64,000 nt of DNA, from positions 6,763,501-6,827,500 of the forward strand of contig NC_135007.1 in NCBI RefSeq assembly GCF_051020985.1, given 5' to 3'. The position numbers were made by a program, and so were the translations under genes. This stretch comes from Nomia melanderi. Its lineage: Eukaryota > Arthropoda > Insecta > Hymenoptera > Halictidae. A model generated the notes under the pieces. It did not search any database and had not been told where the DNA came from. It saw only the letters and a program-made list of their open reading frames with translations. The first letter of the stretch is position 1. The number at the start of each line of letters is the position of its first letter. Below are positions 49,200 through 61,710 of this stretch, one piece after another.

Positions 49200-52100
49200 A
49201 GTTATAATTTTTTATACAGTGATTCGGTATTCTAAAGTGGCCACTGTAGAAGGACAGAAAAATTATCCTAAATAGTCAGAATTTTTACAATTTTTTAGTT
49301 AAAAAAGTGTGTTATTTGTAACTTTGCAAAGTCTGTATTTTAAATATATACTCGGTGCAACGTTGCATGTTAATAAAGCTCAAAACTGATTAAATAAATT
49401 TCTATGGGTTATGTTCGGATTTTTATGGTATACTTTTATATTTTTTAAAATTAGAATTTATTGGATTAGTATTTGAAATATTTTGCAGCGAAGGAAATCT
49501 TAACTACCGAAACCTTGAACTTGAATAAGGTTACAGCGAGAAAAAGCTGGAATGAGAGAGGGTTAACAAGGATTTGGTCGCGATTGGTGGCCGCGTGCCG
49601 CCACCCTAAGGATTAAGGACAATTATTGGAACGCTCTGGCGAACCGCAACTCGTTTCACACGCTCGTTCTATATCTTGTTATGAAAGTTATTAACACACC
49701 TCCTCAACGGAAAAATCGAACAACAACATTAGTTCGGCAAATCCGCTAAATCTGTGGGCTTAATTCAGACGCCAATCCCTCGTATACTTGTTTTTGCCAA
49801 TCAATATTTGAGGATTACGCGATATTCCAGAGGAATATTAAGAATAACACTTGAAACACATACTCTAGAATTTTTATCCAAATGTTAGAGGAAGGTTTTT
49901 CCGTTACATGTTATTCCTTTATCTAATCAAATACATAATAACAAATTAGACACTGAAATTGACTATTTTATCAGTGCAGGATTAAAACTTTTCAAAACCT
50001 ACAATTAAAATCAATAAATGTTGTCAAGTATTAATATTTCTTTGGCTAGTTTATTATATAATCAGCAATATAATTTATGAAATACTTACATATGATAATC
50101 ACGAATATATTCTTTCTTCGTATGTATTTTCTTCTTTGGTCTCTAATTTCTGCGACTTTCACAGAATTTCCATACAAGTTGCTTTCAGCGAGTGCTGCGT
50201 ATCGCAATTCATTATCAGTCCATAGTCCAGCGGTTTGCGCCCACGGTTCCTTTCACATTTCTTCTAGCCAGCGTTCAACGTCCAAACAATGAACGGTCGG
50301 CCCGAGAACTTTGTGTCCGTGCTTAAACGTTGCAGAAACGTGACACGGTGATTGCGTTAAATCGCATGGTTGCGAAACATCGGCATGCAAACCCTGTCCC
50401 GAACATTGGTATACCGTATTAGCCTTATAATTAGGCGTACAAAGTGTGGGCAAGTGGTTTGCTCCCTTCCAATGCAAAATTTAACGCGCCAAGCAGCCAG
50501 AGCTAGCCATCAGAATTAAAAACACCATAGATTAAACTTTCTTAATGGTCGTGCGTGTTTAATCGTTCACAATTTTTATGACTTCCAACAGTTCTGTAGA
50601 CAGGAAGAAATACATTTCCATTGGATCGTGAACATTAACTTACAAGGAAATTACTGCATCAGTTTCTTTTCATAACCCGTTACTAAATAATGCTTCAAAT
50701 AATCGTGTTGGAATGAACTTTATCTCGAGGCATTTGAGAAAAGATTATGTAGTGAAAAAGAAATTGAAATGAGTAGAGCAAAGAAAAAGAAAAATATAAC
50801 ACATAAATAGACAATTTATAGATAATGAAGAAGAATTTGTTTAGATTAAAAACAGATTTGTTTATATTTATTTTTAAAAAGAAAAATCTATAAATAACCG
50901 CATTATTTATTCGATAATCCAATAGTTCGTATATTACCAACATCAGGTTACTTACACACTTCTCTGAGAACCGTTTGTATCTTCTCAGTGATTATACAAT
51001 AAGGAATCAGGAGTAGGTCAGTTTGATCTGTTCGGTAGCTTTAGTGTTAAGAAATGAAACGTGTTTACTCGTGATACCCGATTAAAAAGCTAATGAAAAA
51101 GAAATACTAAAAATATCATATTCGTTGGAAAGTCGGAAACGTGTCACTTTTCGTGTTGGGTCAGTGCAAATTCATGGCTCCGCCGGGGTGCATGCGGTAT
51201 CAACTCATGACCGGGCGTCACATGCGCCCCCTTCAGATGCGGATTGGGTTTTGGCTTGCTATAACTCCGATAATTATGTTACCAATGCGTCGAAGGACAA
51301 AGAGCTCTCGAGCGACGTGGATGGCTCGCGAGTGAGACCCAGAAGAGAGATGGTTGCCTGGTAGCCCAGCTGCCGGTAATCCTCCCTTTGTAATTTGCCT
51401 CCGTGACCCCTCGCCCCACCACTCTGCCAATGGCGTCGATTTTTCAAAAAAGAACCGCTTGACAGAGTGGCGAAAGACGCGCCCGCCGGTCTCTGTCGTG
51501 TGTGCGCGCTGCAGGGGTGAACTTCCGATTTACGTTTCAACATAATTACGGTCGGGGGTGAGTGTTTAGTAAGGTCATTAATGGTACTCCAGATCGCATA
51601 AGTGTTCGATACACGATTTCAAACAATTAATTGCAAACACATGTAGAGTTAGTTGTTGCTTAGTTACTACTGCTTAGTTATTCATTTATCTAGGAAAATT
51701 TCTTTTTCGAGAAAATGACAATGGACAGTTTAATTAATTTTTTAAATTATTTTTTTGATTATTTTGATTTTAAATGTATCTTTTTTATGTTTAGTATGTT
51801 TACTGTATGTATTGTTAGAAACTAATCGATTATTTAGCAGAAAGTTGAATTAGTCCATTCAAACTATACATTTATGCGATGCTCCAATTCTGAGTTCACG
51901 AAGCATGTCGATTTCACTCGTTACACATACCAACTTTATTTCGTTGTTTACAGTTTCATCCTGACAAATTTATACGTACATTTTTCTAAAGAGCTCTAAT
52001 TTTCCACCACATTCCCAGCTTTAAATGCCAATATCTTCCGTATATTGTCTTATAACCACGTCAAGCAGGTTTAATCACAGTTTCATTTCTAGAAATCGGC

Positions 52101-54042
52101 TTTACTTTCTTCTTTCTCCTGTTAATTTACTTGTAATTTATACTTAAATGAAATATGTACATATTAACTGCGGATACTTAATCGTGCACTAAAACTACCA
52201 ATTCTATATGCATTGCAGTGAATGTAACCTACCATGCAAGTACTATATCTCCAATACTCTTCCTTTCCAAAAATACTATACAATAATTCCCAAACGTCAA
52301 ATATCCAATTCTTTCATCTACAAAACGTCTAACTTCAAGCTTCAAAAATCAAGAAAAATCCTATCATAGAAAGACCTTAGAAAAAGTACCTAACTCTATC
52401 ATCATACTCAATTAGTTAAATACAAATTACATAAACAAACATATAAATCTTTATATTCCAACATTTACAACATCCTCCACAAAGATATCCCTCAATCCCA
52501 CTGCAACATTCGGTATACCCAACTCGCCTTCCCAAAATGATCTTTTTCCAGGGTACAAATAGGGTTGCTACGCCACTGACAGGCAGTTGATGTCACCGTG
52601 GCTGTGCCCTCCGGATAATAGAGTCCGCGACTTTAATGGACTCGCTAATCCTCTTCCCTGTTTGTCGGTGAGTCCATCCTGTGGGGTGGGGGACGCATTC
52701 AGCGCATGCACAGAGGTGAAACTCGGGGCGGGGTGGTGTGACTGCGGTACGAGCACAGTTTGGGGCTGTTCACCGGCGGAGACTGCAACGCGTGGATTGT
52801 CGTGCGCTAGGGAAGGGACAGCGACAATAGTAGGCCTCTCTCTCGCTGTCTCTACCCCGTACGCATCCCGGAACGATAGAAAACCCGCCCCTTGTGCGGA
52901 TTCATCGGTGCGATGATACCTTGATTTCTCGAGTGACGAATTGAATGCACTTAATGCACCGCGGCACGTTTAACGACGTAATTTAACGTAATGCCCGGAT
53001 GCCTTGTAACCCCCTCTCGCCCGCCCTGCTGTCGTTGCGGCCGGGTTAATCGAGTATCTACCGGCGTTAGACGTTGTTCTTCGAACGACGACAAACTGGG
53101 GTAGGGATTGCTTGAGTATCATGAGAAAGATCTTGGGAATAGGTTGAGGAATTTGGAAATTAGGTAAAAAAGTTATGGTAGTATTGTTGTTCAGTTTGCA
53201 AATTTGCAGTTGCTTTTTATTGTTGTAATGTGTAATGGGGGGAATAATTTATTATAGCGATTATAGTATTGTTTAGTAGGTAAATGCTGTAATTGATATT
53301 TATTGTCGGAATTAGTAATGAAAGGAACAATTGTATTGCAGCGTTATATACTTGTTTACAATTTTATTTTAGATTAAACTTGTTTGTGAGTATTGTAGAA
53401 CTGGAATAAATTGAAATACTTTCAGAGATAATTAATTATTATAATATAAAGTGTGTAGGTTCTTTTGCTAGACGAGGTCACATCGATTAACTTATTTCTT
53501 TGTAAACAACGGTTTACATTACGTTTAGATTGTTATTATTTATCTTCGTTTATATCATATCCCAATCAAATGTTTATTAAAATCCGTTGATAATAATATA
53601 CATATAATAGATAATAATTTAAGTAAAGATCAATACGGGACTTTTCATATAACATAACCAATACGGTAAGGATAACAGTAAATGTGAAATAAAAAAGCTT
53701 CGTCCTTTTATAATAAAAAAACACCCACAAAGATTACTCGATTACTTAAGAAGACCTTAGGCAAAGCAACGAAATGTCTCTACAAAAGCGTCGTACGTAA
53801 TATTCTGTAATAAAATAACATTCGATTTCACCCGCTTAATTTCTATTCAATTCATATTTCTCCTATCCATATTAAAGCAAGTCTGAATTAAATATCTACT
53901 AATACTATATCGACCCAATTTAATACCAACGAAAGAACCCTAGAATACTTCGGAAAAGAAGAATGAAAACTAACAAACTTTTCCGTTTTTCGAAACATCA
54001 CACCAAAGGAAAGTCTAAAAACTGTTTTACCTGGAAACAAAA
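49200..54042. other. Non-coding stretch
   Basis: No supported gene. GC-rich patches at 51120-51560 and 52590-53110 with random-looking ORFs; otherwise AT-rich. The segment nearest 54042 must include the 3' UTR of the minus-strand gene ending at 54043. TTTATT (AATAAA on the minus strand) occurs at 53573-53578, but the true end is not determined. Confidence 0.5.
50961..51050. mobile_element. CACTAAAACTACC family, one-ended fragment
   Basis: Its end (GGTAGCTTTAGTGTTAA) and adjacent TCTCTGAGAA and GGAATCAGGAGTAGGTCA correspond to the right half of the 57005-57231 copy. The left half is not recognisable. Confidence 0.55.
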
Positions 54043-54449
54043 TTAATTAGTCAAGCTTTGCTGGTATTGCAACAATTTCTGGACGTGAGGCGGCAGCTTT
54101 GACGAGTATTGCTGCTGCGGTGCGTTGTAGTTCTGTCTTACGGGCTGCTGGGGGTAAGGCTGCGCGGGGGCTGGACGGTATTGCGGCTGCTGGGGGAGGA
54201 TCGGTTTCTTGTAATTTGGTTGTTGGCCACCGTTAGAGATCGAGACCTGCGGCCGGTACTGCGAGACCTGAGCTTGATTTAAATACTGCGGCTTGATGGG
54301 CTGAGACGGTCCCAATTTCGGAACTGGCTGAGGAGGAATATTCACGAGGGGTGCACGCGCATTCTGCGCTTGCAGCAGTTGTTGTATGTTAGGCTGCGCT
54401 TGGTTCCCTTGACCGTAATTAGGATGTTGCCTTTTTTCGCGAATATGAA
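54043..54449 (-). CDS. Q/P-rich secreted protein, exon 3 (last)
   Basis: The acceptor TTTCAATTTCCAG precedes TTCATATTCGCG. With the G from exon 2 it reads VHIREKRQHPNYGQG and runs to TAA at 54043-54045. The frame also extends upstream to an ATG at 54474, but that would lose the signal peptide, so the spliced model is preferred. Confidence 0.85.
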
Positions 54450-56404
54450 CTGGAAATTGAAATACCTTGTTCATACTGTTTTCTGGAGAATTTAATTATA
54501 TGAGGTTTTCTAACGGATTTAATTTTACAGCTCTTTAATTAGGAATATGTGAAGAGATTAAACGCTCTTCGTAGTTTATAAGCGATGTAAACGTCAAATG
54601 TTTAGTTCTATGTTTGATTTTTTTTTTTAATTGAAGCTTGAAATTGGAAAGATTAGTTTTTAATTTAAAATTCTTTTAAGAATATATACTTTACCATTTT
54701 CTATATGATGAAGGTCGTGTTTGGGGTGGTTAGCTGCTGCGTATATGGGCAGCACAGCGAGTACTAGTACCTGGAATGAAAGAATTGAAAATGTTAGTGA
54801 AACTAATAATTGAATTAGTATGCTTATTAATTAAATCATTGATAGAAAATGTTGGATTTAGTCTATGAATATTATTGACTTATTAAGGTAAGTATTCATT
54901 GGTATATTAAATTCACATAAATCAATGTATTATTTAAAATGCATAGCATTTGTACAACTCTTTTCTTTAACACTTCTCCCACGAATTAGAAAGTTCCATT
55001 AAACGGTCAAATCGTAACTTCGAGATGCAATAAAACAGAAAGACAAATTGAACTACTCCTTCGAAAGCAATCTAAGCCAGTGACCCAGTTTGTATCCGCT
55101 TCGACTGTATCGTTAATATGATTCGTTCCTCGTTAATATGGAATTTTACGAGATACGAGCTCACGAACACTCGCCTTGCCATCGTTCAAAGGTTCAAATA
55201 TATGTCGAATCCCCGCGCAGTGGTAAAAATCAGTGTCGGATTGAGAAAGTCGGCTAATGTACTTCGCCGACTTCTCACGATGCACACTATCGCATCGCGA
55301 CGTGCACACGCGCTCGAAATTGGGTACAACAACAACGACGAGTGCACGATTCTCGCGAGGCGAAAGGATGAAGGCACCTGATACTTGGCTACCTTTCAAA
55401 TACCAATGTGAGTTAACATTGACGATAACAGATAGAAATTTCACGCGAAATAATGTGGGTCGAAGCTCGGTGAAATAACATTCTGTGATTACGATCGGTG
55501 AACGAGGCCGTGAGTTTCTTGTGAACTTGAATATACGTTTACCGACGTTGGCACCTTTCGATTACCGTTACGTACTACATGCACTTCTTTCGGATTTCTT
55601 TACACAAGAAAATCGATTAACATTAAAACTACCAGACGAATCAAAATGACCAATTTCTGATTTCTTCTTTTTGCAATTATTAAAAAGATAACAGATATTC
55701 TTCTGAGAAGTTATTAAAGAAATTGATTTAACAGTACGCAAACTGAATTGTAAATCAATTGAAGTCTCAATAAATGCAATCTTGCAGTTTCTATAGAGAA
55801 TTTTTAAAAAGTCAAGTCTCGGTAGTTTCAGTGTTAAGTGATTGCAAATAATTGACGTTCAATTGCAGTTGGTTTGACCCAAAATTGTTATATGAAAAGT
55901 TGCGACTTCTTAGTGTAAAAAAGGAAATGATTAAATCCGTGAATATCAATATGAATAAACGATTTGTATAATTTTGTGACAGTAATCAAAAGATGTTACA
56001 GTAAAAAGAAATGAATTATAATTCATAATTGATTAGTCATAAACACGTTGAATATAAAATTAATACGAATTATTCAAATCTAGTTACTTGGAATCTACCC
56101 TACGTTTAAAAGACGTGCAAATTTGTTTTATTTTAAAAGATATTGCAACAAACCATATATAAAAATTGTATGAACGAGAACACGTTACATATTCTATGTT
56201 CAATGTTAAAATTACACTTCTACACTAAAAGCACATGACAAATAATACGTAACACACGGCAATAGCAGAAAATTATTTCGATTCAGTCGCGACGAATTAA
56301 AATAGAAAAGAATGCATAAATTTACGAAAATTTGAAATTAAGACGTGGTCAGATATTCAAGTGAAATATGTCAGAGAACGGTTAGTACTCACAAGGAACT
56401 TCAT
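54043..56404 (-). CDS. Secreted Gln/Pro-rich protein with one KR-Q-...-LLxYQ module, three exons, 164 aa
   Basis: Minus-strand coding exons are 56393-56404 (ATGAAGTTCCTT), 54695-54770 and 54043-54449. GT-AG introns of 1622 and 245 nt; 495 nt join in frame. The start MKFL plus VLVLAVLPIYAAA forms a classic signal peptide split over exons 1 and 2, with likely cleavage after AAA, so the product is secreted. Then come a His-rich segment (NHPKHDLHH), a dibasic REKR|Q site, a Gln/Pro/Tyr-rich body (QYRP, QQPQYRP) and the C-terminal motif YSSKLPPHVQKLLQYQQSL. The same order (RxKR-Q, Gln/Pro spacer, LLxFQ) is repeated in the minus-strand gene at 61149-64000, so the two are paralogues. I recognise no named family. 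A matrix or cuticle protein is most likely; a processed precursor is possible. A TATA-like box and initiator lie at correct spacing upstream. Confidence 0.85.
54695..54770 (-). CDS. Q/P-rich secreted protein, exon 2 (signal peptide core)
   Basis: Acceptor TTCATTCCAG and donor AATG|GTAAAG. Encodes VLVLAVLPIYAAANHPKHDL and onward to HHIEN. The hydrophobic core directly follows MKFL from exon 1. Confidence 0.85.
55617..55837. mobile_element. TTAA/CACTAAAACTACC miniature element, copy 3
   Basis: 221 bp with TTAA at both ends. Left CATTAAAACTACC, right GGTAGTTTCAGTG. It lies in intron 1 of the secreted-protein gene. Same orientation as copies 1 and 2. Confidence 0.9.
56393..56404 (-). CDS. Q/P-rich secreted protein, exon 1 (12 coding nt)
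   Basis: ATGAAGTTCCTT followed by the donor GTGAGT. A four-residue first coding exon is a common layout for small insect secreted and cuticle proteins. Confidence 0.8.
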
Positions 56405-56442
56405 AGTGAAGGTGTAGGTGATTTCAGGATGGTAGCTGGACG

Positions 56443-56478
56443 AAACTGGCGGCCGCGTCGCGACGCACTTCTATATGG
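56443..56478 (-). promoter_or_regulatory. TATA-like box and initiator of the secreted-protein gene
   Basis: On the minus strand CCATATAG (56471-56478) lies about 30 bp before CAGTTT (56443-56448). If transcription starts at the A of CAGT (56447), the 5' UTR is 43 nt. The spacing fits a TATA-dependent insect promoter. Confidence 0.55.
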
Positions 56479-57004
56479 ACGAGCGTATCTAGGGTAAATG
56501 GTCCGGCCAACCACTAACTTTCACGGTTGGTCGGTTTCGACTGATTTTTTTCTTTTTCCTTTAATCGTGCAGGTCCCCTGCCCAATCGTCACGTAACGCA
56601 CTTGCCCCGTATCAACGGAATGCAACGTTTCAGTGACTGCTAGCCAGGAAGTGTTTCAGCTGGCTGTACTAGAAAATCTTGGGCCACGACAATTCGACTG
56701 AATATCGTGGTCGATTTAAGAAACCAATTATTAGTAAACGGGTTTCGGGTCATTCAGGTCAGGAAGTATCTCAACCCTTTCCATGCTTTCAGTTAGCATA
56801 CTAGATTTTCAGGTGATATATTACGGGTAACGTTATAATGTTAAGTGGAAATAATATTAATTCAATTATACGTGAAATAATATTGGATTAGCAAATAGAC
56901 AATTTTTTATGAAGTTAATGGTCGACCAAAATGAAATATTATGATTAATAATTTTCTATTCATCTTAGAGAGAATTCACTTGTAATTTTTATAATCATTA
57001 TTAT

Positions 57005-57231
57005 TTAACACTAAAACTACCAAGCAATTAAATTGACTTTTTGATATTCCTTTATAGAAACGCCAAACGTGCATTTATTGACACTTTAATTGATTTACTA
57101 TTCAGTTTTCATATTGCTAAATTAGTTTCTTTAATAATTTCTCAGAAGAATATCTGTTATCTTCTTAATAATTGCAAAAAAAGTACATCAGGAATGGGTC
57201 ATATTGACACATCTGGCAGTTTTAGTGTTAA
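57005..57231. mobile_element. TTAA/CACTAAAACTACC miniature element, copy 4 (inverted)
   Basis: The best preserved ends: TTAACACTAAAACTACC at left and CAGTTTTAGTGTTAA at right. The interior runs in the opposite orientation to the other copies (TTAATAATTGCAAAAA near the right end). Confidence 0.9.
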
Positions 57232-58670
57232 ATAAATTATTCGTGGCTCGAACTATGATGGAAGCTGTTTTTAATGTTTGCATTGGTTTCAAATTCAGGA
57301 ATTCATAAGAAATTCAATTTTCCCTGTTCCTTTTTCAAAAATTATATTCTATATAGGAGAATTCTGTTTTAATCGCAGTCCTGCTGCGAACCTTTTAATT
57401 GCATGAATAATACCTGTGAAAATCCAGACAGACGAGAAAGTTGCAACTGGTAAAATGTAAAATACCATTTTTTATATGTTGCTCTTGACACGCCCGCAGT
57501 AGGAGGTAATTATGTGTTCGCGGTTTTCATGTTTTGTATCACTTCTTGCGAGCACGTTACGAAATCATTCTTCTAGCGTGACAGATTAATCCTTTTTCGG
57601 TGTCAATACTTGTCTGGCTACAAAAATATTATTACAATTGATCAGAATTCCTTCAACGTTACAAACTTCATTTACAAAAAGATCCTACATTTACTTCTTA
57701 TTCTTTATTAAACTACTTTTGCAAAATATGCTGTAAGATATCGTATAAACGCGAAAAAATACAATCATTTGAAATTACACAATTATCAAACACTTCCATT
57801 TTAAGTTTACATTTCTTACTGAAATTTTCAAGAAAATTCAAAAATTGTATAAAATTAGTTTGAAAATATATTCAGCATTTTGATAAGAAATTTTGATTAA
57901 TGATATTACACCGAAAACATCCTCAAATATAAAATAAATTCTCATGATGGTAATTGTATGAAACGAAATATTTGTTTTACGAACAGTTCAACTGAATCAA
58001 ATTATTCGATGCAATAAATCTATGCATGTGCAACGAACTTTCCCAACGAAGTCGTTGTTACGACGTGTAAAAACCAGAACGACTTTTCCTGAGCACATAT
58101 TATATCAGAGACCGATTCTAGTTACGTGAAAATCGTTCGGTTGACATTTCTCTTTAAAAGCAGCACCCGTAAAACGGAACTGTGACCTGAACGATGATAA
58201 CGAACTGAAAATTGTACGTTGAATGATTGAAAGTAAAATAAGTTTGGTATCTGAAAATAATTGAAGAATCAAGATTTAATGATTTTCACTCGATGAAAAC
58301 TGATTTCGTAATTCAACGTCTCACTCATAATAAAATTTATTAACTGTTTGCTCATTACGTAACGTATAGCAGTATTAACGCGTCCAATAATTTTGTAACA
58401 TTCGTCAAAGATTAAAAAGAATAGAAAAATCCAGGTATTACGCAAATGCATACGTACTTACATACATCACTTTCAATGAAATCATTAAAAGACTTTTCCA
58501 TTCACAGCAAAATGAATAATCACTGGTCTGCAATATTTCACACGTATGCTAATTTTTATGAATTAATTTACAAGAACTAAGATCGATTAGAAATTTATAG
58601 CAGCGTATAATATATTTAAAAGTTCAATGCAATGTTTCTGTCTCATTGTTCTATATTTATCTCTCAAACG

Positions 58671-58706
58671 CATAAAATGCATAAAATGCATAAAATGCAT
58701 AGAATA
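58671..58706. repeat. CATAAAATG, 9-bp tandem repeat (about 4 units)
   Basis: Three perfect units and one changed unit. Confidence 0.9.
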
Positions 58707-59675
58707 TGTAAAACCTGCAGTCTAATAATCAAATTTCCAAGCAAAAGATTTCAGTTTAAGAAACCCGTGTTGCGTTAGAAATTTCGAGTGAAAAGGAGGA
58801 ACAGCAGAATATAAACTGGATAAGGAAAATCCAGTCTAATGGATCGAAAATTGATATCAACATAAATATAAATCACGAGTCAATGCCTATACGCGGTTAA
58901 AACACGTATTTCTAGTCACGTAACGGTATGCTCGATCGTTGCAGGAAGCATATGCGCCGGTCACTTCCGTATTCCTAACTGGACCGCATTAGTACTTCTC
59001 ACAAAGTGCACCGTTTTCACGTACATGCATACGTGGAATTCATGTTTCATTTGTCGATTATAAATCGAGCATAGGCAACCCGATGTAACTTTCGCAAAAT
59101 CATTCGTTTAAAATGGCGTAAAGTAACATGTTTCATGGATTAATTAACACGCTCGCCGGCTACAATGTTGGCCAAGCAAACATTTTTTGTATCTTGTTCT
59201 AACGATACGCTCGTTCGAACAATGAAGCCAGCTTTCCGAGCTATTAAATCGTCACGACGATTAACTCGTTGCTACATGAGAGAAAAGCTTGTTAAATGGA
59301 AAGTAGATCACGCCACGAATATTCGGCAAATGAACTGTAACGTAGCGTAAATAAACGGGATCTCTTTAACGGGTCGGAGTCACGGACACACGATTTATTA
59401 CTATATAAGTCTGGGTTAGATTCATCAGCTTCATCGCGGTTCAACAGAAGAAGCGTGCTGTGATTCATCGACATTATTTTTATTAGTGTACAGTTACAAA
59501 ACATTGATCCTCGTGTACATGTGCGAGATCACGCAGGTAAACTTGACTCAGTTTGTTTTTCATTTGTTTCTTTGCGTAGTATTATATGCCATCTGCTTGA
59601 GTATTAAATCAGTCACATGATCGGTATACTTTTAAATGAAAAATATTCTAGTTCGCTGAAATGTGTAAGTATGAA

Positions 59676-59710
59676 AGTATAAGAGTATAAAAGTATAAAA
59701 GTATAAAAGT
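59676..59710. repeat. AGTATAAA, 8-bp tandem repeat (about 4 units)
   Basis: AGTATAAG then three AGTATAAA units, in AT-rich flank. Confidence 0.9.
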
Positions 59711-61148
59711 TATAAAAATAGTTCATTACGAAATTACAAAGTCAGTGGAATTTTACCGACAGATTAAAGCTAAGATGGTGAACTCAGTAATGATACGAAA
59801 TGCGCCGCATCCAATCGTATTTCTTTTCTCCTGATCGATCGAGAAAGATACTATTTATTAGCAAAAAAGACATTCGTTTATCTAGGTTAACACTTTTTTT
59901 TATATAAGAAATGGTTGAGAAAGGTTTAATACGTGGGATTTTTACGTTAATGAAATATTAATGAATGACTGGTACAAAGTATTGAAATATTGAAGTATTC
60001 AATCAAGTGTTCATTAAACTTGTAACTGAAGTATCCATAAAATGTGTAATACTATTATACGAATAATGTATAAATAAACCTTTTGAATATCTGTAATAAA
60101 GATTATTGTCCAGTATCTATTATTCTCAACCTATTTCTCAATTTTTCAGTTATTAAACATCATTAACATTAACTTTCTGAATATAAACATCAACCATTCT
60201 CAATATAAAATTACGTATATAATTAAAACAATGTACAAAAGTATGCGGAACGAACCATACATTAACAAAAATATTATCGTAATACAGAAAAATCACATCC
60301 TCTGTTCTACCAAGAGATTAAACAAGGCATTACTCGAGGCTTATAAAGTAAGATTATTACAGAACTATCACACAGTAAATTAATGAGACGAAATACTTAT
60401 TCCTAATTAAGTTATTCAAAACAGTATCAAATTTAAGCTCAACGATAATACAACGAAACAGCGTACTCAATTTCTCTCAAACCCAATGCTTCCCTATAAC
60501 ATCAATCCAAACTATCCAATCAAATCTATGTATTCATTTTGTAACAATATTATGCCCTATTTATTCCTTTTAATTATCAATCAGACATCTAATTCGACGG
60601 TCATACAAACAATTAATACTTCAACATTAGGCACATATGGTGATTGAATGAAAACACGAGCAAAAACTGCATAACTTAAAGAATAACTTTTTTAGATTGT
60701 ATCTACCAGATAGATGTACTATTTGTGCATAAATTTACCTATACACTAACTTGTATTTGCATCTGAAGACCAATAGTACACAAGAAATGAATTTTTAGAA
60801 AAATACTTCAATATGTCCGACATCAAAGTATTAACCGTAGCCGATACCGGGTCACTTTTACATGAAATTACATATAATCGAATGATCTTCTTTCATTTCT
60901 TCATTATTCTTGAATCATTTAACAATCAATCCTGTAATTCCTATGATAATCCTATGAAATTCCTAGTTTCCCACAAAAGAAAAGGTCTGTCTCATAACGA
61001 TCTGTGATGCTACAAGATACAATTTTGACGTACAAATTAAACCTACAATACAAATTATAAAAATGTTACGAGTCACAAATGACCCGGCTTCGGCTCATCG
61101 CCTCATTGCTAGACGGCTGTCTGATGATTGATGCATGAACCAACATTC

Positions 61149-61710
61149 TCAGTATTGATTCTCGGTGACTGGACGTACTCCTGTTTCACCGCGTTGCTGG
61201 TAACCTGGCTGACCTTGAGAGTATTGAGGATACTGAATATCACTCTGGTATACTTGGTTGTAGGAGCTCGGTTGACCTTGATAGGCATCCCCTGGATTTT
61301 GATATGCACTTGGCTGAGGCTGGTACTGGGCTGGTTGATTTTGATAGGCGTTTGCCTGACCCTGGTATGCTTGTCCTTGATACTGAGGCTGTGGCGCGGG
61401 CGCAGGATCAGGAGCTGGAGCTGGACTCTGAACGCGTTGGGGCACATATGGTTTCTCAGGACGTGTAATGCCGACTAGATTAGGCAGGATCGTGTAGGGG
61501 ATCTGAGACTGGAACTTCAGCAAATCTTTTACGTAGCCTGGATGATTGTTCGAGTATTGGAGCTGAGGTTCCGGGGCTGGTTGCTGTTGAGGATGAGCTT
61601 GCCTTCTCTGCCTAGATTTCGGCGCGTAACGTTGCGGAGAAGCCGATAGATCCCGGAAATGCGCGCGGACAGCTTCTAATTGTTCCCTTACTGCTACGTC
61701 TGTGTTGAAC
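61149..61710 (-). CDS. Multi-module protein, last exon (module 3 and Tyr/Gln tail)
   Basis: The acceptor CAATCCCAAG precedes GTTCAACACAG; AG from the previous exon plus G gives Arg, then FNTDVAVREQLEAVR. This exon has a charged segment not seen in the other modules, then KSRQRRQAHPQQQ, PQLQYSN, LLKFQSQIPY, a Pro/Ala repeat (APAPDPAPAPQP) and the AYQGQ tail. Confidence 0.85.

Larger units (their letters stand above)
56479..61148. other. Non-coding stretch between the two paralogous genes
   Basis: AT-rich. It holds one TTAA element (57005-57231) and two short tandem repeats (58671, 59676). The end nearest 61148 must contain the 3' UTR of the next minus-strand gene. No ORF with support. Confidence 0.6.

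Noticed and set aside
52587..52916. 109-codon ORF in a GC-rich patch
   Set aside because: Cys/Ser/Pro-rich without motif; overlapping minus-strand ORF; no splice or promoter support.
61128..61478. 116-codon + strand ORF opposite the multi-module gene
   Set aside because: Leu/Val/Trp-rich antisense reading of Gln/Pro codons (CAG/CAA reversed); shadow of the real minus-strand exon.
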